From: F1-120-MAGs118 sp013360535
Lineage (GTDB): Bacteria; Planctomycetota; UBA1135; GCA-002686595
Reading direction: 5' to 3'
Assembly (NCBI GenBank): GCA_026647215.1
Contig: JAPKHC010000005.1
Span: forward strand, 62,001 to 126,000
Length of the DNA: 64,000 bases
Within the stretch, counting starts at the first letter, position 1, and each line of letters starts with the position of its first letter. Of the stretch, positions 6,305-14,794 are shown piece after piece. The position numbers and the translations under genes are program-made. Below the pieces are notes generated by a model. It saw nothing but the letters and a program-made list of their open reading frames with translations, was not told the origin of the DNA and made no database searches.

Positions 6305-9289
6305 GTGACACGCGCCACTCCCGATTTCCAACCTTCGATTCCTCCGCTCGAGCCTCGCCGGGAGCTCCTTTGGGCGGCCGCGGTGGCGCTGGTGTGCGTG
6401 CTGTGCGTCTTGTGGCGGCCGATCCTGCTCTTCCCGACCCACACGTTCGGTCCGTGGGACTGGCTGGCGCAGTCGTCGACGTTGACGGCGCTGGAGCCGC
6501 CCGCGGAGGTGCGCACGCACGCGATGGAAGATCCGGTGCGGCAGATGGTGCCTTGGGCCGAGTTTGCCGCGGCCGAGCTCCGCCGGGGCGAACTCCCACT
6601 GTGGCTCGACTCCAACGGTTGCGGAATGCCGCTGGTCGCGAACTTCCAGTCCGCGCTGCTCTCGCCCTTCACGCTGCCCCACTACTTCCTTCCGCTCGCC
6701 CTCGCCGTGCTGCTCTCGGCTGCGGCGAAACTCGCGACCGCTGCGGGCTCGATGTTCCTGTTCCTGCGGCTCTTGGGCCGTTCTCGCGGCGGCGCGGCGT
6801 TTGGTGCACTCGGATTCGCGCTGAGCGGCTTCCACTGGCTGTGCCTGCTGCATCCGCACGTCGGGGTTCAAGCGCTCGTCCCGCTGGCGCTCGCGACCGT
6901 GGAGCTCGTGTTTCGTGCTGCGGAGCGCGAGCCCCGCCGTACTCCGTGGGCGCGCCTCGCCCTCGTTGCGTTCGCCCTCGGTGCCATGGCGCTCGCCGGC
7001 CATCCGGAGAGTCTCCTCTTCTCGGGCCTGCTGGTCGGCGCCTACGCGCTCCTCCGCTGGACGCAAATGGCGCTGGAGCAGCGTCGTCGGGACGTCGGAA
7101 TCGTTCCAGCCCTCCGACTCGCGGGCCTGCTCGCGACGTTTGCGCTCCTCGGCATCGGTCTCGCGGGCCTGCAGCTCCTCCCGTTCGCCGAGTACCTGTT
7201 GCACAGCGCGGCACTGGTTTCCGGCGAGCGCGACGTCGAGCGCCTGCAACCGTTCCAGCTCGTGCTGCAGCTCTTCCCCAACGTCGCGACGACTCCGCGG
7301 GACACACCTTGGATCCCGCTCGCGTTGCGGCCGCGCTACCCGGAGGTGAACGCCTTCCACGTAAGCGGCCTGCACGCGCTGCTCGCGATCTGCGCCGTGC
7401 TTTTCCCGCGCCCGCAGTCGCGCAACTGGATCTTTCTCTCGCTCGCTGCAGTCGTGTTCCTGTTCGCGTTCGACCTGCCGCTGGTGAGCGAGGCGCTGTC
7501 GCGTGTTCCCGGCGCGACGTTGGTTCCGGCACCCCGCGCTTGCGTCGTGTGGAGCGTCGCCGCCGCGGTCCTCGCCTCCTCCACGGTCGAGCACCTGTTC
7601 TCGCTGAAGGTCGGGCGCCTGCGCTCCGTCGTGTTCGTGCTTGCGGCGGCTGGTCTTGTCGGCGTCGCGCTCGCGCAGGTGCCGGGAATCTGGAGCGAGC
7701 TCGCGGCCCGCGCCCCTACCGAGTTCGACGCGCTCGCGCCCGCGCTCGACACGCATGTCCAGTTCGCGACCTGGGCCATCGCTCTCGGACTGCTCTCGAT
7801 CGTGGTGCACACAGGCTGGCCGCGCCGCGCGACGCGCACGCTCGGCCTGTTCGTCGTGAGCGCGCTCTCAGCGGCAAGTTCGATCCAGTCGTTCCACGAC
7901 TACGTTCCGACGTCGGAAGATCGCTGCGTCGTGCCGCGCACTCCGGCTGTGGACGGGTTCACGAGAACCGTCGGCGACTCGCGGGCCACCCTGCTGTCGC
8001 CGCAGGGCTTGCGCGCGAATGCCAACCTTTTCTACGGCGTCGAGCTCGTGCAGTCCTACGACGCGCTGGAGGTCGCGCGGCTCGACGAACTGCGCACGGA
8101 GCTGTTCGGCGTCGGCTCCTACCGCGCGGTCAGCTCGTTCACGACTGTGCGGGGGCTCGAGCTGCTCGGCGTCGAGTTCGTCGGAGCCCGCGCCGAGTGG
8201 CTTCCCGTCGACACCGAGCGGTGCCGACTCGGCGCCGCACTCGGCCAACGCTCCTGGATGGCGGCCGCGGAAGTTGGCATCGCGAACTTGCAGTCCGCGG
8301 CGGAGCTCACGCCCGAGCAGGCGAGCGCCACGCAACGATTCGTCCCGTCGTTCGAGCGCCTGTGCGCGCTCGTCGTGCATCTCGAGGACACGCCACACTG
8401 CGACGATGTGCTGCTCCAGCTGACGTTGCGGCTGGAAGGTGAGGAGCTTCCGCTCGCGACACGTTCGGTTCGATTCGGTGAGCTTCGCCGCGTGTTCGGC
8501 ACGCGACGCGAGCTCGTGCTGCGGTTCCCCGAGCAGGCGAGCTCGGCTCGACGCGCGCATGAGCTCGAGATCGAGGCTACGGGCCTCGCGACGGGCGAAC
8601 GCCTGAGGCTGCTCGCAGGCCGCGGCGGTCGCGAGCCGAGCGAAGCGGAGTCCCGGGCCGAGGACAACGCCACGACGACACCCCCGAACCCGCGTCGGAA
8701 GGCCCGTGAAGCGCGCGCGGTCCCCGGGCGCGGACTGGGTTCCGGTTTCGTGCTCGATCTCGCCTACGGCGCGGACGGGTTCGAGATCGCCGGCGAGCAT
8801 GCCGACTTCGTCGTGCATCGCTTTCGCGCTTCGATGGGCCGCGCGTGGCTCGTCGGTTCCAGCGAGGTCGAGCCCGAACGTTCCCTCGAGCGAGTGCTCT
8901 CCGAAGAGTTCGATCCGCGCACCACGGTGCTGCTCGAACGGGGCACTCCCCGCGCGGCGGAGCTCGCGGCTAGCGCTCGACTGAGCACGCTCGAGCGCGC
9001 GCCGCGTCGGCACGTCTGGACCTATTCGTCCCAGACTCCGGCCTTCCTTGTCGCCGCGCTGACGCACTTCCCCGGCTGGCGCGCGACCGTCGATGGCCGT
9101 CCGGTCGCGCTGCTCCGCGCCAACCACGCCTTCTGCGCCGTCGACCTGCCGGCTGGCGAAGGCACCGTCGTGCTGGAGTACGAGCCGCAGAGCTTCCGGA
9201 CCGGTGTGGCTCTCACGCTCGCGAGCCTGCTCGCGCTCGCGCTTGCGTTGCGGCTCGACCGACGGCGCGAGCTCCCTCGCGCGAAATGA
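6305..9289 (+). CDS. YfhO-like integral membrane protein
   Basis: The 994-residue protein starts at a GTG and begins with a membrane helix near residue 20. A large loop follows with the family-like stretch MVPWAEFAAAELRRGELPLW and GCGMPLVANFQSALLSPF, then some ten more helices to about residue 510. A soluble beta-rich C-terminal half follows, and one last helix (GVALTLASLLALALAL) lies next to the C-terminus. This layout, including the FPGWRATVDGRPV stretch near 920, matches YfhO proteins. In Firmicutes some members take part in glycosylation of lipoteichoic acid; the substrate here is unknown. A Lys/Arg-rich linker near 790-805 separates two beta domains. A TAGCAT hexamer lies 25 bases upstream, so the true start might differ slightly. 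Confidence 0.8.
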   Translation: MTRATPDFQPSIPPLEPRRELLWAAAVALVCVLCVLWRPILLFPTHTFGPWDWLAQSSTLTALEPPAEVRTHAMEDPVRQMVPWAEFAAAELRRGELPLWLDSNGCGMPLVANFQSALLSPFTLPHYFLPLALAVLLSAAAKLATAAGSMFLFLRLLGRSRGGAAFGALGFALSGFHWLCLLHPHVGVQALVPLALATVELVFRAAEREPRRTPWARLALVAFALGAMALAGHPESLLFSGLLVGAYALLRWTQMALEQRRRDVGIVPALRLAGLLATFALLGIGLAGLQLLPFAEYLLHSAALVSGERDVERLQPFQLVLQLFPNVATTPRDTPWIPLALRPRYPEVNAFHVSGLHALLAICAVLFPRPQSRNWIFLSLAAVVFLFAFDLPLVSEALSRVPGATLVPAPRACVVWSVAAAVLASSTVEHLFSLKVGRLRSVVFVLAAAGLVGVALAQVPGIWSELAARAPTEFDALAPALDTHVQFATWAIALGLLSIVVHTGWPRRATRTLGLFVVSALSAASSIQSFHDYVPTSEDRCVVPRTPAVDGFTRTVGDSRATLLSPQGLRANANLFYGVELVQSYDALEVARLDELRTELFGVGSYRAVSSFTTVRGLELLGVEFVGARAEWLPVDTERCRLGAALGQRSWMAAAEVGIANLQSAAELTPEQASATQRFVPSFERLCALVVHLEDTPHCDDVLLQLTLRLEGEELPLATRSVRFGELRRVFGTRRELVLRFPEQASSARRAHELEIEATGLATGERLRLLAGRGGREPSEAESRAEDNATTTPPNPRRKAREARAVPGRGLGSGFVLDLAYGADGFEIAGEHADFVVHRFRASMGRAWLVGSSEVEPERSLERVLSEEFDPRTTVLLERGTPRAAELAASARLSTLERAPRRHVWTYSSQTPAFLVAALTHFPGWRATVDGRPVALLRANHAFCAVDLPAGEGTVVLEYEPQSFRTGVALTLASLLALALALRLDRRRELPRAK

Positions 9290-9447
9290 ACCTTCCCCCC
9301 CGTCTCCGGACGAGTCCGATTCCCACGCGTCCGGCGACCGCAGCGACGGCGGCCTGAGCCGCGGCATGCCATCGCAGCGCCCGGCACGAGAGTCGCTTCG
9401 CGCGGTCTGCACAGGCTCGGCCCCACCCCGATCTCCGTCCGCGCGAC

Positions 9448-9453
9448 TAGACT
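9448..9453 (+). promoter_or_regulatory. Candidate -10 element TAGACT before the 9462 gene
   Basis: ACTAGACT ends 8 bases before the ATG at 9462. AGGAG (9455-9459) lies between it and the start. If transcription begins 6-8 bases after the hexamer, the ribosome-binding site would not be on the transcript, so the two signals are alternatives. Confidence 0.35.
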
Positions 9454-9461
9454 CAGGAGCC

Positions 9462-11222
9462 ATGTCGCCGCTTCGAACTCTGCTCACCGTGCTGTCGCTC
9501 GCGACGCCTTGCCTCGCGCAGTTCGGGCTCGATTGGTCCCGGCTCTACGAGAACGAGGGAACGTTCGACGAGGAAGGCCGTTTCAGCGCCGTTGCGGTCG
9601 CTCCCGACGGACGCGTCTACGCCGCCGCCGTCTCGATGCCCTTCTCCCGCCCTCGGTTCCTGCGCTACGGACTCAATGGTCAGGTGCTCTGGTCGCGCCT
9701 GTACGGTCCGACGACTTGCACTTACTCGCAAGTTCTCGTCGGCGTCGCGGGCGAGGCTTTGTTCGTCGGTGAGCGCAGCCTGAACACGAGCGCGCACACG
9801 CTCGAGGTCTCGAGCGTCTCGCCCGCGGGCTCGCTCCAGTGGAATCGCTCGTTCGCGATCGTCGCCAACGCCCAGGAACGAGCCGTCGCGGCTCTCGACG
9901 CCACGGGCAATCTCCTGCTCGCGAGCAACTCGAGCGTGGCCACGCATTCGCGCTTCGCCGCCGTGTCGCCGAATGGAACGCTGCTCTTCGATCACCTGCT
10001 CGATCTCGCCCCCCAGGCGAGCGAGAGCGTGAGTGCGCTCGAACTCGCCACGGACGGCGGCGCGTTTCTGGCGGGAAATGCTGGCTCGAACGGCTTCGTC
10101 GCGCGCGTCGACACGGCCGGTCAGGTGCTCTGGTCGCACACGTTGGGTGGGGGCTTCTTCGGCAGCGTCTCGGTGCGGGCCTTGGAGCTGACGAGCGACG
10201 GAACGCTGGTCTCGCTGGAGCAGGAACTCGCGACAACGGGCGGGGCTCGCCTGCGCTGGCGGCGCATCGATGCCAACGGAGCCCCGCTCGGATCGACGGA
10301 GCTCGACCTTGCGAGCGCGCTCACGCTGCGAGGCTTCGAACGCGCGAGCGACGGCAGCCTGTGGAGCGTCGGCGAGCTCGGCACCGCACCTCCTGGGCTG
10401 TTCGTTGCTCGCTTCGATCCGGTGCGCGAGCTCGCGCGCTCGTTCACGTGGTCGACGCCCCTCGATTCCGCCTCGATCGGCCGCCCGACGCTGGTTCCGG
10501 CGACGGCGGGTCAGGTGTGGGTCACGGGCAACGTGTGGAGCGCTCCGGCGCAAGCCAATCGCCACGGCGTGGCCCTGTTGCTCGGACCGGCTCTCGACGG
10601 CCCCGGCCCGGGTGAAGGCATCGGGCTGCGCCTGCTGTTCGGTGACAACTTCGAACTGAAGGAGATCGGCGTCGCTGCGCTCTCGGACTCCGGACGCCTC
10701 GTGGTCGCAGGTCGCAGCGAAGCGTTCACCGGGTCGTACTTCTACTTCGATCCGATCTCGTGGATCGCGCAGATTGACGCGACGGCGGCGCCGAGGCTCA
10801 CTTGCACCGGCCAGACCGATGCCGCCGGCTGCACGCCGACGCTCACCGTGTCCGGACTTCCGCTCACCGGCGCGGCGAGCGGGTTCCGCGTGAGTTGCGT
10901 GAACGTGTCACCGCAGCGCAGCGGATTGTTCTTCTACGGCACGCAAGGTCCGGCGAGCTCGCCCCTCGGCGGCGGCACGTTGTGCGTCGCGAGCCCGCTG
11001 CGCCGCGGGCCCCTGCTCGACTCCGGTCCGAGTCCGTTCGCCTGCGGCGGGAGCCTGAGCCTCGACTGGGCAGCCTACGCTGCCGGGATGCTCGGCGGAG
11101 CCCCGCTCGCCGGCCTTTCCCAACCCGGGACCGTCGTGCACCTCCAAGGCTGGCTCCGCGACCCCTCCAGCCCCGCCGGGTCCTTGCTGAGCGCCGCACT
11201 GCGCTACGTCGTGCTTCCCTAA
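9462..11222 (+). CDS. Secreted beta-propeller-like protein with shared C-terminal module
   Basis: The 586-residue protein has a short signal peptide (LRTLLTVLSLATPCLA, cleavage near residue 19). Six or more repeats of the type 'VAPDGRVYAAA', 'DATGNLLLAS' and 'DTAGQVLWSHTLGGGFFGS' follow, as in lyase-like or SBBP-type propellers. The last 140 residues, from about LTCTGQTDAAGCTP, form a module also found at the ends of the genes at 14791, 21338 and 29168. Its landmarks are RSGLFFYGTQGP, LCVASP, CGGSLSLDWAAY and LQGWLRDPSSP. AGGAG lies 2 bases before the ATG. No enzymatic residues are evident, so an extracellular or cell-surface structural role is most likely. Confidence 0.8.
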   Translation: MSPLRTLLTVLSLATPCLAQFGLDWSRLYENEGTFDEEGRFSAVAVAPDGRVYAAAVSMPFSRPRFLRYGLNGQVLWSRLYGPTTCTYSQVLVGVAGEALFVGERSLNTSAHTLEVSSVSPAGSLQWNRSFAIVANAQERAVAALDATGNLLLASNSSVATHSRFAAVSPNGTLLFDHLLDLAPQASESVSALELATDGGAFLAGNAGSNGFVARVDTAGQVLWSHTLGGGFFGSVSVRALELTSDGTLVSLEQELATTGGARLRWRRIDANGAPLGSTELDLASALTLRGFERASDGSLWSVGELGTAPPGLFVARFDPVRELARSFTWSTPLDSASIGRPTLVPATAGQVWVTGNVWSAPAQANRHGVALLLGPALDGPGPGEGIGLRLLFGDNFELKEIGVAALSDSGRLVVAGRSEAFTGSYFYFDPISWIAQIDATAAPRLTCTGQTDAAGCTPTLTVSGLPLTGAASGFRVSCVNVSPQRSGLFFYGTQGPASSPLGGGTLCVASPLRRGPLLDSGPSPFACGGSLSLDWAAYAAGMLGGAPLAGLSQPGTVVHLQGWLRDPSSPAGSLLSAALRYVVLP

Positions 11223-11281
11223 GCCATTACATGTCAATGACTTGGGAGCATGAGCCACTCCCAGCTGGGCCTCGCCCACTT

Positions 11282-11296
11282 TTAGACTTGTTCTAA
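11282..11296. promoter_or_regulatory. Candidate Fur/PerR-type operator overlapping a -10 element
   Basis: TTAGACTTGTTCTAA has perfect 5-base inverted ends (TTAGA/TCTAA) in the 7-1-7 spacing used by Fur-family boxes. It contains TAGACT (11283-11288), a TANNNT hexamer 14 bases before the regulator's ATG at 11303. A repressor bound here would cover the promoter, the expected arrangement for an autoregulated fur-katG operon. The regulator is inferred from position only. Confidence 0.55.
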
Positions 11297-11302
11297 CTGT
11301 GG

Positions 11303-11827
11303 ATGTGGTCGACATTCCGGCCCTCGGCCGCCATGTCCGCAGACCTCGTCCAGCTCCTACGCTCCCGCGGCCTGCATTCGACGGCCCAGCGCCTCGCCGT
11401 CCTGCGGGCCCTCGAAGCCCGCCCGCACGGCACCGCCGAGGAGCTCACCCGGCTCGTGCGCGGCGACCTCGGCACGGTCTCGAGGCAGGCGGTGTACGAC
11501 GCCCTCGCGCTCCTGTGCGAGCACGGCCTCGCGCGCCGCGTCCAGCCCGCCGGTTCCGCCGTGCGCTTCGACCCGCGTGCCACCGACCACCACCACGTCG
11601 TGTGCCGCAGGTGCGGCGCGCTCGCCGACGTCGAGGCCGAGCTCGACACCGCCGCCGCGCTCGCCGCCGCCACGCACCTGGGCTTCTCCGTCGACGAGCC
11701 CGAGCTCGTCCTGTGGGGCACGTGCGCCACCTGCCTCGCGCGCTCCCCCTCCGACTCCCGGCGCACCGCGACCTCGCGCGCGCCGTCTTCCCGTTCCTCC
11801 AGTTCCGATTCTCAACATCAGGAGTGA
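11303..11827 (+). CDS. Fur-family transcriptional regulator (FurA/PerR-like) of katG
   Basis: The protein is 174 residues from the ATG at 11303, or 164 if the ATG at 11333 is used. The winged helix runs from LRSRGLHSTAQRLAVLRAL to VSRQAVYDALALLCEHGLARR, the normal Fur DNA-recognition region. The metal-binding part follows: DHHHVVCRRCG gives the His cluster plus the first Cys pair, and GTCATCLAR gives the second CxxC of the structural zinc site. The C-terminal 25 residues are a low-complexity Ser/Arg/Thr tail not usual in the family. The stop lies 4 bases before katG, and a GGAG for katG overlaps this gene's end. The pair mirrors the furA-katG operons of actinobacteria, where FurA represses katG until peroxide exposure, so a peroxide-sensing role is likely. 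Confidence 0.88.
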   Translation: MWSTFRPSAAMSADLVQLLRSRGLHSTAQRLAVLRALEARPHGTAEELTRLVRGDLGTVSRQAVYDALALLCEHGLARRVQPAGSAVRFDPRATDHHHVVCRRCGALADVEAELDTAAALAAATHLGFSVDEPELVLWGTCATCLARSPSDSRRTATSRAPSSRSSSSDSQHQE

Positions 11828-11831
11828 TTCC

Positions 11832-14114
11832 ATGAACGACACCACCCCCAAGTTCCTGCTCGCGCTCGCGGCCGGCCTCGGCGCCTGCGCGGCGCCGCAG
11901 ACGAGCGAGTCCGCCTCGAACGGCATCGAGAAATGCCCCGTGATGGGCGGAGCCACGCTGCGCCCCACCGCCGCCGGTGCGATGGGCAACGGCGACTGGT
12001 GGCCCAACCAGCTCAACCTGAAGATCCTGCACCAGAACTCGCCCGCGGCGAATCCGCTGGGTGAGGAGTTCGACTACGCCGCCGAGTACCAGAAGCTCGA
12101 CGTCGCCGCGCTCAAGCAGGACATCGCGCAGATGCTCACCACGTCGCAGGACTGGTGGCCGGCCGACTGGGGCAACTACGGGCCGCTCTTCATCCGCCTC
12201 GCGTGGCACAGCGCGGGCACGTACCGCACCAGCGACGGTCGCGGCGGCTCGGGCGACGGCACGATCCGCTTCGCGCCGCTCAACAGCTGGCCCGACAACG
12301 GCAACCTCGACAAGGCGCGGCGCCTCCTGTGGCCGATCAAGCAGAAGTACGGCGAGCAGATCTCGTGGGCCGACCTGATGATCCTCACCGGCAACGTCGC
12401 GCTCGAGACGATGGGCTTCAAGACGCTCGGCTTCGCCGGCGGCCGCACGGACGTGTGGGAGCCGCAGGAAGACGTGTTCTGGGGCCCGGAGAGCCAGTGG
12501 CTCGGCGACAAGCGCCACGCCGACGAGCGGGTGCTCTCCAATCCGCTCGCCGCCTCGCAGATGGGCCTGATCTACGTCAATCCCGAAGGTCCCAACGGCA
12601 ATCCTGATCCGCTGCTCGCCGCGCGCGACATCCGCACGACGTTTGGCCGCATGGCGATGAACGACGAGGAAACCGTCGCGTTGATCGCCGGTGGCCACAC
12701 GCTCGGCAAGACGCACGGCGCCGCGAACCCGGGCCAGTACGTCGGCCCCGAGCCGGAAGGTGCGCCGCTCGAGGAGCAGGGCCTCGGCTGGAAGAACAGC
12801 TTCGGGAAGGGCAGCGGCGCCGACACGATCACGAGCGGCCTCGAGGGCGCGTGGACGTCGACGCCGACCGAGTGGTCGCAGGACTACTTCGCGAACCTGT
12901 TCCGCTACGAGTGGGAGCTGACGCGCAGCCCCGCCGGTGCGCAGCAGTGGAAGCCCAAGGGGGACGCGGGCCGCAGCGTGCCCGACGCCCACATCGAGGA
13001 CAAGGTCCACCAGCCGATCATGCTGACGACCGACCTCGCGCTGATCGTCGATCCTGAGTACCGCAAGGTCTCCGAGCGCTTCCACAAGAACCCCGAGGCG
13101 TTCAACGCGGCCTTCGCGCGCGCCTGGTACAAGCTCACGCACCGCGACATGGGGCCGCGCGTGCGGTTCCTCGGCACCGAAGTGCCCGCCGTGCAGAGCT
13201 GGCAGGACCCGCTGCCGAAGGTCCAGCACCCGCTGGTCGAGGCCGCCGACGTCGCGTTGCTCGAGCAGAAGGTGCTGGCGTCGGGCCTGAGCGTGTCGCA
13301 GCTCGTGTCGGTCGCCTGGGCCTCGGCCTCGACCTACCGCGGCTCCGACATGCGCGGCGGCGCCAACGGTGCGCGCGTGCGCCTCGCGCCGCAGAGGGAC
13401 TGGGACGTCAACGAGCCCGCGGAGCTGAAGGCGACGCTGGCGAAGCTCGAGCAGATCGCCGCGGACTTCAACGCGAGCGCCGGCGGCGGCAAGAAGGTCT
13501 CGCTCGCCGACCTGATCGTGATCGCGGGCAACGCGGGTGTCGAAGAGGCCGCGAAGCGCGCCGGGGTCACCGTCGACGTGCCCTTCGCGCCCGGTCGCAC
13601 CGACGCGACGCAGGAGATGACCGAGGTCGACTCGTTCGCAGTGCTCGAGCCGAAGGCCGACGGCTTCCGCAACTACTCGCGCGGCGCCTACGACCGGCCG
13701 GCGCCCGAGCTGCTCGTCGACCGCGCGCAGCTGCTCGAGCTCAGCGCTCCGCAGATGACCGTGCTCGTCGGCGGCCTGCGTGTCCTCGGCGTCAACCACA
13801 AGGACTCGAAGCACGGCGTCCTGACCACCAGGCCCGAGTCGCTCACCAACGACTTCTTCCTCAACCTGCTCGACAACGGCACGGAGTGGAAGAAGACCGG
13901 CGACGACGCCTACGAAGGCCGCGACCGCAGGACCGGCAAGGCCAAGTGGACGGCGACTTCGGTGGACCTCGTGTTCGGCTCGAACTCGCAGCTGCGCGCG
14001 ATCTGCGAGGTCTACGCGAGCCGCGGAGGTCAGGAGAAGTTCGTCAAGGACTTCGTCGCCGCCTGGACCAAGGTCATGAACCTCGACCGCTTCGACCTGC
14101 GGACGCGCCGCTAG
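11832..14114 (+). CDS. katG: Catalase-peroxidase with lipoprotein-type leader
   Basis: The 760-residue bifunctional haem enzyme breaks down hydrogen peroxide. The distal site RLAWHSAGTYR places Arg122, Trp125 and His126 exactly 18 positions after their equivalents in M. tuberculosis KatG (104, 107, 108). GLIYVNPEG supplies the Tyr of the Met-Tyr-Trp adduct and AGGHTLGKTHG the proximal His. A second, haem-free peroxidase half follows from about residue 440. The extra N-terminus KFLLALAAGLGACAAPQ has a hydrophobic run ending in LGAC, a plausible lipobox, so the enzyme may be exported and lipid-anchored. Only one Lys precedes the hydrophobic run, which makes the signal weak. It follows the Fur-family gene after 4 bases. 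A strong hairpin follows the stop. Confidence 0.95.
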   Translation: MNDTTPKFLLALAAGLGACAAPQTSESASNGIEKCPVMGGATLRPTAAGAMGNGDWWPNQLNLKILHQNSPAANPLGEEFDYAAEYQKLDVAALKQDIAQMLTTSQDWWPADWGNYGPLFIRLAWHSAGTYRTSDGRGGSGDGTIRFAPLNSWPDNGNLDKARRLLWPIKQKYGEQISWADLMILTGNVALETMGFKTLGFAGGRTDVWEPQEDVFWGPESQWLGDKRHADERVLSNPLAASQMGLIYVNPEGPNGNPDPLLAARDIRTTFGRMAMNDEETVALIAGGHTLGKTHGAANPGQYVGPEPEGAPLEEQGLGWKNSFGKGSGADTITSGLEGAWTSTPTEWSQDYFANLFRYEWELTRSPAGAQQWKPKGDAGRSVPDAHIEDKVHQPIMLTTDLALIVDPEYRKVSERFHKNPEAFNAAFARAWYKLTHRDMGPRVRFLGTEVPAVQSWQDPLPKVQHPLVEAADVALLEQKVLASGLSVSQLVSVAWASASTYRGSDMRGGANGARVRLAPQRDWDVNEPAELKATLAKLEQIAADFNASAGGGKKVSLADLIVIAGNAGVEEAAKRAGVTVDVPFAPGRTDATQEMTEVDSFAVLEPKADGFRNYSRGAYDRPAPELLVDRAQLLELSAPQMTVLVGGLRVLGVNHKDSKHGVLTTRPESLTNDFFLNLLDNGTEWKKTGDDAYEGRDRRTGKAKWTATSVDLVFGSNSQLRAICEVYASRGGQEKFVKDFVAAWTKVMNLDRFDLRTRR

Positions 14115-14133
14115 TCCCAGCGCCCTTTCTCAC

Positions 14134-14169
14134 GCGGGCCATCCGGAAGCACGCTTCCGGGTGGCCCGC
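14134..14169. terminator. Hairpin between katG and the convergent lipoprotein gene
   Basis: A 16-bp stem (GCGGGCCATCCGGAAG with CTTCCGGGTGGCCCGC, one U-G pair) closes a 4-base CACG loop, 20 bases after the katG stop. Only a short T-rich stretch (TCGGTTTCTG) follows on the plus strand. It probably serves as a bidirectional transcription stop for the two convergent units. Confidence 0.7.
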
Positions 14170-14218
14170 TCGGTTTCTGCAGGCCCCGCCGCTCGAAGCC
14201 CCCTCCGGACGGACAGTG

Positions 14219-14794
14219 TCAGCGACCGCGGACCATGGGCAGCGTGCGGAGCATCGACTCCACGGCGGTGCGGCCCGCGCTTGCCTGGCTGCTGATCAAG
14301 GCGTCCACGGCAGAATCGAGCAAGCTCGCGAGCACGCTCTCGAGCCAGCTCGAGTCTTCGTCTTCCTCGAAACTCGACTGCCCGCCCTCCTCTGCGGCGC
14401 CGCTCCAGATCAGCGTGCCACTCGCGTCGTCGAAGAGCTCGCCCGACACGCGCACGTGCGGCTCGCGGTCGAACCGCCCCCACGTCTCGATGACGACGTG
14501 CAGCGTCGCCGAACGTGTCCGGTCGCCACGTCGATAGCCGCGCTCCTCCAGCGTGGACTCCACGCACTCGTCGACGATTTCGGTCGCCTCCACCGCCGCC
14601 GTGCGATTCGACGCGCCCAGCGCGCGAATGCAGGTCGGTCGGTGCGCCTCGAACTCGACGCTGCCGTGCTCCGGTGGCTTCGTCGAGCTGCACGCGACGC
14701 CCGCCAGGCCGAGCGCGAGCCCGACGAGAACGGACACGGCAACTCGCGCTCGGCGGGGCGAACGCGCCCGCGCATCGGCGGCCCTCGGGCTCAC
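14219..14794 (-). CDS. Small lipoprotein of unknown function
   Basis: The 191-residue protein starts at a GTG that overlaps the stop of the upstream secreted-protein gene (GTGA). The N-terminus is Arg-rich and followed by AVSVLVGLALGLAGVAC, an acceptable lipobox, so it should be a lipoprotein. The middle contains EIVDECVESTLEERGYRR and ATLHVVIETWGRFDREPHVR, then SGELFDDASGTLIWSGAAEE. These resemble the beta strands of DUF4136-like outer-membrane lipoproteins, in which a short-lived 'degradation of a dominant substrate' strand pattern is common, but I cannot assign the family firmly. A Ser/Glu-rich segment and a hydrophobic helix close the protein. It forms a two-gene operon with the 14791 gene. 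Confidence 0.65.
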   Translation of the reverse strand: MSPRAADARARSPRRARVAVSVLVGLALGLAGVACSSTKPPEHGSVEFEAHRPTCIRALGASNRTAAVEATEIVDECVESTLEERGYRRGDRTRSATLHVVIETWGRFDREPHVRVSGELFDDASGTLIWSGAAEEGGQSSFEEDEDSSWLESVLASLLDSAVDALISSQASAGRTAVESMLRTLPMVRGR

